19,924 nt of DNA, taken from NCBI GenBank assembly GCA_005885025.1, contig VAYC01000056.1, forward strand, positions 1 to 19,924, read 5' to 3'. The position numbers were made by a program, and so were the translations under genes. This document shows, piece by piece, positions 1 through 7,790 of the stretch. This DNA comes from Actinomycetota bacterium (GTDB taxonomy: Bacteria; Actinomycetota; UBA4738). Each line of letters begins with the position of its first letter. Within the stretch, counting starts at the first letter, position 1. The notes below the pieces were generated by a model. The model was not told the DNA's origin. It did no database searches and saw only the letters and a program-made list of their open reading frames with translations.

Positions 1-112
1 CGCCCTTCCGGCTCCCCAAGATGTCGGGCAGACCTCCGGGTGTGTCCGTGATCAATTCCGTGACCTGATCCGCATCCGTCCGGGTCGCCGGCCGAACCAG
101 GACGCCCGTCAC
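1..112 (-). CDS. N-terminal fragment of a probable GNAT-family acetyltransferase (runs off window start)
   Basis: A GTG at 112-110, ten bases after the sufU stop, opens a frame with no stop up to the window edge. Its 37 visible codons begin VTGVLVRPATRTDADQV and continue to a T-E-L-I stretch. The VRPAT..DAD..TELI pattern is typical of the first strand and helix of GCN5-related N-acetyltransferases, which transfer acetyl from acetyl-CoA to an amine. Only that piece is visible; the acetyl-CoA-binding motif lies outside the window. No clear ribosome binding site is seen. It would be the last gene read from the sufD-sufU block. The family call rests on a short N-terminal resemblance and is tentative. 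Confidence 0.45.
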   Translation of the reverse strand, partial: MTGVLVRPATRTDADQVTELITDTPGGLPDILGSRKG

Positions 113-122
113 CGAGAACGGA

Positions 123-569
123 TCAGTGCGAAGCCTCGGCGGCACGACCAGCGCCGGCGAGCGCCTCTTGCAGGACGTCCCAGGCCAGCACGGCGCACTT
201 GATCCGCACGGGGTACTTCACGACTCCCCTGAGCGCGACCAGGTCCCCGAAGCTCTCCTCCTCCGGCTCGACCTTGCCCTCCATCATGCCGCGGAACCGA
301 TCAGCCAGCCCTTCCGCCTCCTGCAGAGATTTCCCCGCCACGGCCTCGGTGAGCATCGAGGCGCTGGCCTGACTGATGGAGCATCCCTGGCCCTCGAAGG
401 CGATCCCGGCAAGGCGACCGTCGGAGAGGTGGGCGTGGATGGTGATCTCGTCTCCGCACAGTGGGTTGTTCTTCTTGCAGGACAGCTCCGCCCCGGGCAA
501 GGCCCGTTTGTTCCTCGGGCTCTTGTAATGGTCCAGGATGACTTCCTTGTACAGCTCCTCAAGCGCCAA
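123..569 (-). CDS. sufU: SufU, zinc-dependent sulfurtransferase of the SUF system
   Basis: 148 residues. SufU accepts the persulfide sulfur from the cysteine desulfurase SufS and passes it to the SufBCD complex. The zinc ligand set expected from Bacillus subtilis SufU is present: Cys38 and Asp40 in NPLCGD, Cys63 in GQGCSIS, and Cys125 in RIKCAVLAW. The extra segment between the central helix and the last Cys (about residues 98-118) separates SufU from IscU. The start is TTG at 569-567: a GGAGG lies six bases upstream and the next Met is residue 72, far inside the fold. The TTG lies inside the end of sufS (11-base overlap), so the two are translationally coupled. All key residues are intact. 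Confidence 0.95.
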   Translation of the reverse strand: MALEELYKEVILDHYKSPRNKRALPGAELSCKKNNPLCGDEITIHAHLSDGRLAGIAFEGQGCSISQASASMLTEAVAGKSLQEAEGLADRFRGMMEGKVEPEEESFGDLVALRGVVKYPVRIKCAVLAWDVLQEALAGAGRAAEASH

Positions 570-1812
570 AGAACGCCTCCACCTTCCCGAGCGCCTCGAT
601 CAGCGCGTCCACGTCTTCGTGCGTGTTGTACACATAGAAGGATGCCCGAGTCGTGGCCGGGACGCCGAGGACTCGCATCAGGATCTGCGCGCAGTGATGT
701 CCCGGCCGGACGCACACCCCTTCCTGGTCGAGCACCTGGGCCAGGTCGTGGGGATGGATGTCTCGATACCAGAAGGACACCGCGCCGCCCCGAGTCTCAG
801 GGTCGTGGGAGCCGAACACTCTGGCCCCTGCGTCCGTGAGTCGCTCGATCGCGTAACGGGTGAGCTCCTTCTCGTGGTCGCGGACGGCATCCATCCCGAT
901 CTCTTCCAGATAGTCGATCGCCGCCACCAGCCCGATCTCTTGGGCGATGTTCATGGTCCCTGCCTCGAACTTGTGGGGCGGGTCCTTGAAGGTCGAGTGG
1001 TCCCGGTGGACCTCCATGATCATCTCGCCTCCGCCCAGGAACGGGTCCATGCGGTCCAGCACCTCTCGCTTCCCGTAGAGGCCACCCGATGCGGTGGGCC
1101 CCAGCATCTTGTGGCCGGAGATCGTGAGGAAGTCGACGTCGAGCTGCGTGACGTCGACCCGGTTGTGCGGGACGAGCTGCGCACCATCGACTACGATCAC
1201 GCCTCCCACGGAGTGGGCGGCATCGGCCAGTCGCCGGAGCGGCGGTAGCGTCCCGATAACGTTCGACTGCCCGGTGATCGCCACGATCTTCGTGCGTTTG
1301 GTGATCAAGCGGTCCAGGTTCGACAAATCCAGAGATCCCTCCTCGCCGAGGGGGATGAACTCCAGAGTCGCGCCCGTGGCCTCGGCGCAGAACTGCCACG
1401 GCACGATGTTGGAGTGATGCTCCAGCTCGGACAGCAGGATCTGGTCGCCTTCGCGCAGGAACTTCCGCCCGTACCCGTGCGCGACGAGGTTGATAGCCTC
1501 GGTGGTCCCTCGGTTGAACACGATGCAGGAAGGGTCCGGCGCGCCGATGAACGCGGCCAGCCTTGCACGGGCCTGTTCGAACTTCGCCGTGGCCTCCTCG
1601 GCAAGCTCGTAGACGGCCCGGTACAGGTTCGCATTGTGGCGTTCGTAGAAGTCGGTGACGGCGTCGATCACCTGCCGCGGCTTCTGGCTGGTGTTCGCGC
1701 TGTCCAGATAGACCAGGCGCTTCCCGTGGGGAGTCCGTTCGAAGATGGGGAAGTCCTTCCGGATGCGCTCGGCGTCGAGCGCCCCGCTCCTGTGCTCGAC
1801 CACCTTCGCCAC
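559..1812 (-). CDS. sufS: SufS, group II cysteine desulfurase
   Basis: 417 residues, the usual length for a SufS/CsdA-type pyridoxal phosphate enzyme that converts cysteine to alanine and leaves a persulfide on the catalytic Cys. The PLP lysine is Lys235 in SGHKMLGPT. The catalytic Cys is Cys374 in RPGHHCAQ, on the short loop typical of group II. Other family marks are YLDSANTSQKP near the N-terminus, LSELEHHSNIVPW at 127-139, and VVDGAQ with the cofactor-binding Asp at 209. It starts at GTG 1812, with GGAGG five bases upstream. It lies 11 bases after sufC and overlaps sufU, so the three form one unit. The sulfur acceptor is almost certainly the adjacent SufU. Confidence 0.96.
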   Translation of the reverse strand: MAKVVEHRSGALDAERIRKDFPIFERTPHGKRLVYLDSANTSQKPRQVIDAVTDFYERHNANLYRAVYELAEEATAKFEQARARLAAFIGAPDPSCIVFNRGTTEAINLVAHGYGRKFLREGDQILLSELEHHSNIVPWQFCAEATGATLEFIPLGEEGSLDLSNLDRLITKRTKIVAITGQSNVIGTLPPLRRLADAAHSVGGVIVVDGAQLVPHNRVDVTQLDVDFLTISGHKMLGPTASGGLYGKREVLDRMDPFLGGGEMIMEVHRDHSTFKDPPHKFEAGTMNIAQEIGLVAAIDYLEEIGMDAVRDHEKELTRYAIERLTDAGARVFGSHDPETRGGAVSFWYRDIHPHDLAQVLDQEGVCVRPGHHCAQILMRVLGVPATTRASFYVYNTHEDVDALIEALGKVEAFFGA

Positions 1813-1823
1813 GCCGTCCTCCC

Positions 1824-2632
<809 letters not shown>

Positions 2633-2633
<1 letters not shown>

Positions 2634-2953
2634 TATCTGTCCTCCAGTTCGATGAGGATGGTCTCGCCTTCCACCTTCACGGGGAAGATCGCAATGGGTA
2701 CCGTCGCGGGCAGCGTCTTCGGCTTGCCCGAGCGCAGGTCGAACGTCGAACCGTGCCGCGGACACTCGATCGTCTCCCTGTCGGTGTCCACCTCTCCCTC
2801 GGACAGCGAGGCCTCGGCGTGGGAGCAGATGTCGTCCACGGCCAGGAATTGCCCGTTGCCGAGGTTGGCCACCGCGATCTCGATCCGGTCCACGACGAAC
2901 CGGCGAGCTTCGCCTTCGGGGATGTCCGACGTCTTCGCCACCTCAAACAGCAT
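2633..2953 (-). CDS. Rieske-type [2Fe-2S] ferredoxin of the SUF operon
   Basis: 106 residues. The Rieske ligand set is complete: CSH (Cys43, His45) and CPRHGSTF (Cys64, His67), spacing C-X-H-X18-C-X2-H. There is no membrane segment or disulfide cysteine pair, so this is a small soluble ferredoxin like those of dioxygenase systems, not a cytochrome bc1 Rieske protein. Such genes are common between sufD and sufC in actinobacteria and are often named dioxygenase ferredoxin subunits, although no oxygenase is present here. A role as electron donor to, or cluster acceptor from, the SUF machinery is inference. ATG at 2953 lies inside the end of sufD (11-base overlap) and its stop touches sufC. Confidence 0.92.
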
Positions 2954-4292
2954 CGATCGGCCCCTCGCCCGTGTCCACCGCGCCTCCCAGCTGAGAGGCG
3001 ATCGTCGCTTTCAGACTCGACCGGATCTCAGGAAGCGTGATCCGGTCAAGCACTTCCTGGAAGAAGCCGAACACGACGAGTCGCTCGGCCTCGCCGTAGG
3101 GGATGCCCCGGCTCTGCATGTAGTAGAGCGCGTCCTCGTCGACCGGCCCCACGCTGGCCGCGTGGCCGCACCGGACCGGGTCGTTCGACAGGATCTCCAG
3201 GTTCGGGATCGAGTCCGCCTTGGCCTCTTCAGAGAGCAGGACGTTGCGATTGGTCTGGTAGGCGTCGCACTTGTGTGCGCCCTTTCGAATGATCACGGTG
3301 CCCGAGTAGATCGTGCGCGAGCGGTCTTTCAGAGCGCCCTTGTAGAGCAGGTTGCTGGTCGTTTGCGATCCGATGTGGTCCTGGATCGACCGGTGGTCGA
3401 AGTGCTGGTCGCCCCCCGCGAAGTACACGCCGAGCATCTCGCTGGAGCCTCCGTCGCCTTCCAGCACGCTCTCGACCTCCGTGCGGGACAGGCTGCCCCC
3501 GAAGGACACAGCCAGCGAACGAAGCTCGGCGTCACGGCCGACGATGGCTCGCTGCACCGAGAGATGCGTCACGCCGCTCCCCCAGTCCTGTAGGGAGACA
3601 TAGCGCAGCTTGGACGCCGGGCCCAGGAACAGCTCGACGACCGCGTCGGACAGCACGCGGTCCAGGTCCGGTGAGACATACCGGTCGATGAACGTGAGCT
3701 CGGCGCCCTCCTCCAGGACGATCAACGTGTGCGGGAAGACGGCCAGACCCTCCCGGTCGACGTACGTAAGGGTCTGCAGTGGCAGCTCGACCTGCACGTT
3801 CCTCGGCACGTGGACGAAGGTCCCGCCGGCTCGAAATGCCCCGTGCAGGGCCGTGAACCGGGTTCGCGAGGTGGGTACCGCCCGGTGCAGGTGGGGTTCG
3901 ATGAGGTGCCAGTGGCGCTCCGTGGCTTCCTCGAGGGAGGTGAACACGACACCTCGAGCGGCGGCCGGCGGATCCACATGTGTGACCACCACGGAGGAGT
4001 TGTGCTGGATCGAAAGACCGGCTCGCTGTCCGACCTCGCCCGCCGCTTCCAGGAGGTCCGGCTTGACCTCGTCAAGGGTCGGGGCAGCCGGCTCGGGAGC
4101 AAAGGGAGCGAACGAGAGGTCGAGCTCTCGCAGGTCGGTGTAGCGCCACTCCTCGGTACCCGGCGACGGCATAGGCATCGCTTCGAACTGCCCGAAAGCG
4201 ACTTCGCGCATGGCTCGGAGCGGCAGCGATCGCGTTCCGTCCAGCCCTTCGAGGGCGGCCTTCGAGAACCCAGTGACAGTTTGCGGACCCAC
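2943..4292 (-). CDS. sufD: SufD, scaffold subunit of the SufBCD complex
   Basis: 449 residues from the chosen start. SufD pairs with SufB and SufC to form the site where Fe-S clusters are assembled. The C-terminal hallmark is seen: VRCGHAASVG with Cys375 and His377, equivalent to E. coli SufD Cys358/His360, then DEDALYYMQSRGIP. The middle part contains the beta-helix pattern of the family (FVHVPRNVQVELPLQT, 159-174). The frame is open upstream to 4832, but GTG 4292-4290 is preferred: AGGA lies eight bases before it, and the protein then begins VTGFSKAALEGL, as SufD proteins usually do. It is 2 kb from sufB, its usual immediate neighbour, and so needs its own promoter. Confidence 0.92.
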   Translation of the reverse strand: MGPQTVTGFSKAALEGLDGTRSLPLRAMREVAFGQFEAMPMPSPGTEEWRYTDLRELDLSFAPFAPEPAAPTLDEVKPDLLEAAGEVGQRAGLSIQHNSSVVVTHVDPPAAARGVVFTSLEEATERHWHLIEPHLHRAVPTSRTRFTALHGAFRAGGTFVHVPRNVQVELPLQTLTYVDREGLAVFPHTLIVLEEGAELTFIDRYVSPDLDRVLSDAVVELFLGPASKLRYVSLQDWGSGVTHLSVQRAIVGRDAELRSLAVSFGGSLSRTEVESVLEGDGGSSEMLGVYFAGGDQHFDHRSIQDHIGSQTTSNLLYKGALKDRSRTIYSGTVIIRKGAHKCDAYQTNRNVLLSEEAKADSIPNLEILSNDPVRCGHAASVGPVDEDALYYMQSRGIPYGEAERLVVFGFFQEVLDRITLPEIRSSLKATIASQLGGAVDTGEGPIDAV

Positions 4293-4298
4293 GACAGA

Positions 4299-4321
4299 AA
4301 TCCTATCAGCGAGGTAGGATT
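4299..4321. promoter_or_regulatory. Perfect inverted repeat in the sufD leader, candidate operator or SD-masking hairpin
   Basis: AATCCTA, nine bases, then TAGGATT: a perfect 7-bp inverted repeat ending seven bases before the sufD GTG. The TAGGATT arm on the minus strand contains the AGGA that serves as the sufD ribosome binding site, so the element could be a protein operator or an RNA hairpin hiding that site. A related sequence with the same nine-base spacer lies upstream of sufB (7742-7764). It does not fit the IscR type 2 consensus. Function is inferred. Confidence 0.45.
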
Positions 4322-4336
4322 CCCTCTCACCCCGCT

Positions 4337-4366
4337 TGTATCCCCTCCGGAAGCGCCATAGGTCAA
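4337..4366 (-). promoter_or_regulatory. Candidate promoter for sufD-Rieske-sufC-sufS-sufU
   Basis: On the minus strand TTGACC (4366-4361) is followed after 18 bases by GATACA (4342-4337). The -35 matches five of six consensus bases; the -10 is weak. Transcription would begin near 4330, just before the inverted repeat at 4321-4299, leaving a leader of about 40 bases. A promoter is expected here because sufB lies 2 kb upstream behind oppositely oriented genes. Confidence 0.35.
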
Positions 4367-4379
4367 GGGGTTTCACAGG

Positions 4380-4979
4380 ATGGCCGATGCTGGTCGGAGC
4401 ATGATCCCCTACTCCCCACCACCCCTTCCGCCGCCGCCACCTCGGACCGATTCCTGGGGGATGCCTTCTGCCCTTCCCGCTCCTCCTCAGAGTCGAGGCC
4501 TGGCCGAGGAGAGCCTCGCCCCCGGGGTCACAGTGGTGCAGTGCGGCCGACGCTACTTCCTGGCCTCGAGTGACTGGGCCTGGGGCGTCTGGGATCAGCA
4601 GACACGGAGCTGGGTGCGGTGGTTCGAGGGAGAGCGCACCCGCGACCGAGCGTGGCTGTTGTGGGACAGACTGGAGAACCACGGTGGCATTTCGTTCTGG
4701 CGCCGTGCCACTCCGTTGTGGATCACCCTCCACGTCATCCTCGGCTTCGTCGGGATGGGGTTCGTGATCGCGATGCTTGGCTATGCGCTGACCGTGGGCA
4801 CCGGCCACGACCCCGAGAGCATCGGCACCCACGGGGTTCCGGTCGCCATGGCATGGTTCTCGGCGTTCGGGGGGTGGCTGGCGTTCGTGTACCTGCGCAA
4901 GCCCCTCGGAGTTCGGATCCGAGTGTTGGCCGCTGCGACCATCGTGGGTGTTCTGGCCTGGCTGCTATCCGCAGCTTAG
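4380..4979 (+). CDS. Proline-rich membrane protein of unknown function
   Basis: 199 residues; I do not recognise the family. The first 40 residues are rich in proline (PPPLPPPPPR at 13-22) and probably disordered. A soluble stretch of about 50 residues follows that is unusually rich in Trp and charge (SSDWAWGVWDQQ, then WVRWFEGERTRDRAWLLW). The C-terminal half holds three probable membrane helices, near 110-135, 150-168 and 178-197. The start is ATG 4380, with AAGGGG about ten bases upstream; Met8 at 4401 is an alternative. It is divergent from sufD, shares its 87-bp upstream region, and sits with the DUF222/HNH gene in the segment splitting sufB from sufD. No Fe-S link is visible in the protein itself. 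Confidence 0.75.
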   Translation: MADAGRSMIPYSPPPLPPPPPRTDSWGMPSALPAPPQSRGLAEESLAPGVTVVQCGRRYFLASSDWAWGVWDQQTRSWVRWFEGERTRDRAWLLWDRLENHGGISFWRRATPLWITLHVILGFVGMGFVIAMLGYALTVGTGHDPESIGTHGVPVAMAWFSAFGGWLAFVYLRKPLGVRIRVLAAATIVGVLAWLLSAA

Positions 4980-5046
4980 GCAGGGTCGGTGGCAATACGC
5001 TTCTCAGATTCTGTCGATCCTTCCGGGTCAACTGTGACGAAATTCA

Positions 5047-5075
5047 CTGACGGAGCCTGAAGCGATCCGTACGAT
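5047..5075 (+). promoter_or_regulatory. Probable promoter of the DUF222/HNH gene
   Basis: CTGACG (5047-5052, four of six matches to TTGACA) is followed after 17 bases by TACGAT (5070-5075). The predicted start of transcription is near 5082, about 20 bases before the ATG at 5103. The -10 overlaps the first two bases of the LexA-type box. Confidence 0.5.
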
Positions 5076-5091
5076 CGAACGCATGTTCGAT
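5074..5091. promoter_or_regulatory. LexA (SOS) box
   Basis: ATCGAAC-GCAT-GTTCGAT is a perfect 7-bp inverted repeat with a four-base spacer. It matches the actinobacterial/Gram-positive LexA box TCGAAC-N4-GTTCGA exactly. It overlaps the -10 and the expected transcription start of the downstream DUF222/HNH gene, the classical position for repression. LexA control of 13E12 (DUF222) genes is established in Mycobacterium tuberculosis, so site and gene support each other. Confidence 0.8.
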
Positions 5092-5102
5092 TGGCCCAAC
5101 CG

Positions 5103-6276
5103 ATGAGCGAACTCCGGTCGGCGATCGAGGCGCTTCAGGCCGAAGACGTCGGGGGGGTTTCCGACGAACGGCTCGAGGCGGACTTCGCGGAGCTCGAGCG
5201 AGCTGCCAGGACGCTCGAGGCGGAGCGGCTGAGGAGGCTCTCAGAGATCCACCGTCGCCAGTCGCACCGGCGGGAAGGCTATCTGTCGACCGCCTCGTGG
5301 CTCGTGGACCGGCACCGCCTGGGGTGGACCGCCGCCTCGAAGGAGATCCGGACGGCGCGGTCGCTCGAGAGGATGCCGCACACCAAGGAGGCCCTGGCCA
5401 CGGGCGAACTGACGTCGTCGGCCGTTCAGATGCTCGTGTGGGCTCGACAGGCGCACCCGGCGCAATTCCACAAGGCGGAGCGCTCTCTGGTCGACGCAGC
5501 GAGGAGGCTGCCGGCCGGCCGGCTTCAGCAAACCGTCGCTCATTGGCGGCAGAGGCTCGATTGGGAGCAGGGCCTCAAAGACGCCGAGCAGCTTCGCGAA
5601 CAGCGCCGCCTGACGGTCTCGACGACGATGTTGGGGATGGTACGGGTGGATGGAAACCTGGACCCTGAGACCGGCGAAGCCATGCTGGCCGCTTTGCGCA
5701 ACTGCGTGGATGCCGGGCGCCGGCGCAAGGATCCACACGACCACCGGACTCCGACACATCGGCGCGTCGATGCGCTTGGTGAGATCTGCCTGCGCTGGTT
5801 GAACGCGCCCGACCGGCCGCTCGTGGCGGGCGAACGTCCTCACGTGGCCGTCATCGTCGATCTGGAGGCGTTGCAAGGACAGGCCGGGCGGCGCAGCGAA
5901 TTCGATCATGTTGGGCCGATTCATCCCGAAATCGTGCGGAGGCTGGCCTGTGACGCCTCGGTCAGCCGGATCATCACCGAGGCCAAGTCCGAGCCTCTCG
6001 ACATCGGGCGGCGGACGCCGGTGGTTCCCGCTCCGATGCGCCGGGCCGTGCTTTCCCGCCTGTGACCGCCCCCCGCCGTGGTGCGACGCTCATCACATCA
6101 AACACTGGGCGGACGGCGGGGCAACGGCGCTTTCGAACCTCGTCCTCTTGTGCCGGCGCCACCACCGGCTCGTGCATCAACCGGGCGGCTTTCGATTGGA
6201 AATGTTGGACGGAATGCCCCTATTCAAAAGCGCTGATGGTTCGCTTCTTGAGGACCGCGCCCCGCCGAACGGCTAG
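5103..6276 (+). pseudogene. DUF222/HNH endonuclease (13E12 family), frameshifted by a deletion in the HNH domain
   Basis: The N-terminal frame (ATG 5103 to the stop at 6063-6065, 320 residues) is a DUF222 domain with the usual STASWLVDRHRLG and LDPETGEAMLAAL motifs. It breaks off at PAPMRRAVLSRL. The HNH domain continues in the +1 frame from about 6050: FPACDRPPPWCDAHH, NLVLLCRRHHRLVH, ending at 6276. Intact relatives carry about eight more codons between RRA(V/L) and FP.C, including the first zinc Cys (D-x-G-C-x-F-P-x-C). One base remains there, consistent with a deletion of about 23 bp. The HNH catalytic His and Asn residues survive. TTG 5091 is an alternative start. The gene is convergent with sufB and its stop overlaps the sufB stop. 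Broken copies are likely relics of a multicopy accessory family. Confidence 0.85.
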
Positions 6277-7685
6277 CCGATGGCACCTTCCATCTGGAGC
6301 TCGATCAGACGGTTCAGCTCGACGGCATACTCCATCGGCAGCTCGCGGGTGATCGGTTCGATGAAGCCGTTGACCACCATGGCGGTGGATTCGGCCTCGG
6401 ACAGGCCGCGGCTCATCAAGTAGAAGAGCTGGTCCTCGCCAACCCGGCTCACCGTGGCTTCGTGCCCCAACTGGGCCGTCTCCTCCTCCACCTCCACATA
6501 GGGGTAGGTATCGGAGCGAGAATCCTGATCGAGGATCAGCGCGTCACATCGAACGATCGACTTGGCGTGGTGCGCGCCCGGCTCCACCCGAACCAACCCG
6601 CGATAGCCGGTTCGGCCGCCGCCCTTGGATACCGACTTCGACGTGATGATCGAGCTGGTGTATGGGGCGGCGTGGATGGCCTTTCCGCCGGCGTCGGTGT
6701 GCATGCCGGGACCGGCGTAAGCCACCGACAGGACCTCACCCCGGGCGCCCTTGCCGAGCAGGTAGATCGAGGGATACTTCATGGTCACCTTCGAGCCGAT
6801 GTTGCCGTCGATCCATTCCATGACGGCATCCTCGTAGGCAGCCGCTCGCTTGGTGACCAGGTTGTAGACGTTGGTCGACCAGTTCTGGATCGTCGTGTAA
6901 CGGACCCTGGCCCCTCTCTTCACGATGATCTCAACGACGGCGGAGTGCAGCGAGTCCGTCGTGTAGATCGGCGCCGAGCAGCCTTCCACGTAGTGGACGT
7001 ACGCGCCCTCGTCGGCGATGATCAGCGTTCGCTCGAACTGCCCCATGTTCTCGGCGTTGATCCGGAAGTAGGCCTGGAGCGGGATGTCCACGTGCACGCC
7101 GGGAGGCACGTAGATGAACGAGCCGCCCGACCATACGGCCGAGTTCAGCGCAGCGAACTTGTTGTCGTTGGGCGGGATGATCGTCCCGAAGTATTCCTTG
7201 ACGATATCGGGGTGGTCGCGAAGCGCGGTGTCCATGTCACAGAAGAGGACGCCCATCGCATCGAGCTCGTCCTTGATCTTGTGGTAGACGACCTCGCTCT
7301 CGTACTGCGCGCTCACTCCGCCGAGGTACTTCTTCTCGGCCTCGGGGATGCCCAACCGGTCCCACGTGCTCTTGATGTCGTCGGGCAGGTCTTCCCAGGA
7401 CTTGGCCTGTTTCTCGGTCGATCGGATGAAGTAATAGATGTTCTGGAAGTCGATGTCCGACAGGTCGGCGCCCCACCACGGCATGGGCCGGGCCTCGAAA
7501 TGCTTCAGGGCCTTCAACCGGAACTTCCGCATCCACTCCGGCTCGGACTTCATGTAGGAGATCTCTTCGACGACTTCCTCGGAGAGTCCCCTCTTCGGCG
7601 TGAACACGTAGTGCGCGGGGTCCTTCCAGCCGAAGCGGTACCCCTTGGTCAGTTCCTTGAGATGCTCTTCCTGAGATACCACCAC
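6273..7685 (-). CDS. sufB: SufB, scaffold subunit of the SufBCD complex
   Basis: 470 residues from GTG 7685. SufB builds the nascent Fe-S cluster together with SufD and SufC. The residues equivalent to E. coli SufB Cys405 and Glu434 are present: Cys380 in VRCDALILD and Glu409 in GHEATVSR. The family-typical RSDTYPYVEVEEE and GEDQLFYLMSRGLSE segments frame them. The frame is also open to a GTG at 7724, but GTG 7685-7683 is preferred: GGGGA lies six bases upstream, whereas the 7724 codon has no ribosome binding site and would add 13 basic residues. sufD is not next to it, but 2 kb away behind two plus-strand genes. Its stop shares the CTAG with the HNH gene. Confidence 0.95.
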   Translation of the reverse strand: MVVSQEEHLKELTKGYRFGWKDPAHYVFTPKRGLSEEVVEEISYMKSEPEWMRKFRLKALKHFEARPMPWWGADLSDIDFQNIYYFIRSTEKQAKSWEDLPDDIKSTWDRLGIPEAEKKYLGGVSAQYESEVVYHKIKDELDAMGVLFCDMDTALRDHPDIVKEYFGTIIPPNDNKFAALNSAVWSGGSFIYVPPGVHVDIPLQAYFRINAENMGQFERTLIIADEGAYVHYVEGCSAPIYTTDSLHSAVVEIIVKRGARVRYTTIQNWSTNVYNLVTKRAAAYEDAVMEWIDGNIGSKVTMKYPSIYLLGKGARGEVLSVAYAGPGMHTDAGGKAIHAAPYTSSIITSKSVSKGGGRTGYRGLVRVEPGAHHAKSIVRCDALILDQDSRSDTYPYVEVEEETAQLGHEATVSRVGEDQLFYLMSRGLSEAESTAMVVNGFIEPITRELPMEYAVELNRLIELQMEGAIG

Positions 7686-7729
7686 GGGACTTCCCCTTTG
7701 CCTCTGTCGACTGATCGTCGCCACCGGCC

Positions 7730-7755
7730 AGTCTACACCGGAAGTCTACCTCGGA
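7730..7755 (-). repeat. 13-bp tandem direct repeat in the sufB leader
   Basis: Two copies of a 13-bp unit, AGTCTACACCGGA (7730-7742) and AGTCTACCTCGGA (7743-7755), differ at two positions. On the minus strand each contains TAGACT, which could serve as a -10 (TAnnnT), although no good -35 is seen. The unit lies 45-70 bases upstream of the sufB start and may be a promoter or regulator-binding element. Confidence 0.4.
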
Positions 7756-7764
7756 GATTGGATT
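7742..7764. promoter_or_regulatory. Degenerate copy of the sufD-leader motif upstream of sufB
   Basis: AAGTCTA, nine bases, then TTGGATT. Against the perfect inverted repeat before sufD (AATCCTA-N9-TAGGATT), 11 of the 14 arm bases match and the spacer length is the same. It overlaps the 13-bp tandem repeat and lies about 60 bases from the sufB start. It may mark a common regulator of the two halves of the SUF locus; this is inference from two sites. Confidence 0.35.
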
Positions 7765-7790
7765 CGAAACCCCAGGTCACAGGCCTGAAA

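Noticed and set aside
4299..4321. IscR type 2 site before sufD
   Set aside because: The element has CC and GG at suitable distances on one side only; the A and TAxGG positions of the type 2 consensus do not line up.
4293..4832. N-terminal extension of sufD to 4832
   Set aside because: The extension has no SufD-like sequence, overlaps the divergent membrane protein gene, and the GTG at 4292 has a ribosome binding site and gives normal length.
5074..5091. Intrinsic terminator hairpin
   Set aside because: The inverted repeat has no T-run after it and matches the LexA box exactly, overlapping a promoter.
5103..6276. Insertion sequence or transposon around the DUF222/HNH gene
   Set aside because: I found no terminal inverted repeats, target duplications or transposase motifs near either edge. 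The HNH domain belongs to the 13E12 family, whose mobility is unproven.
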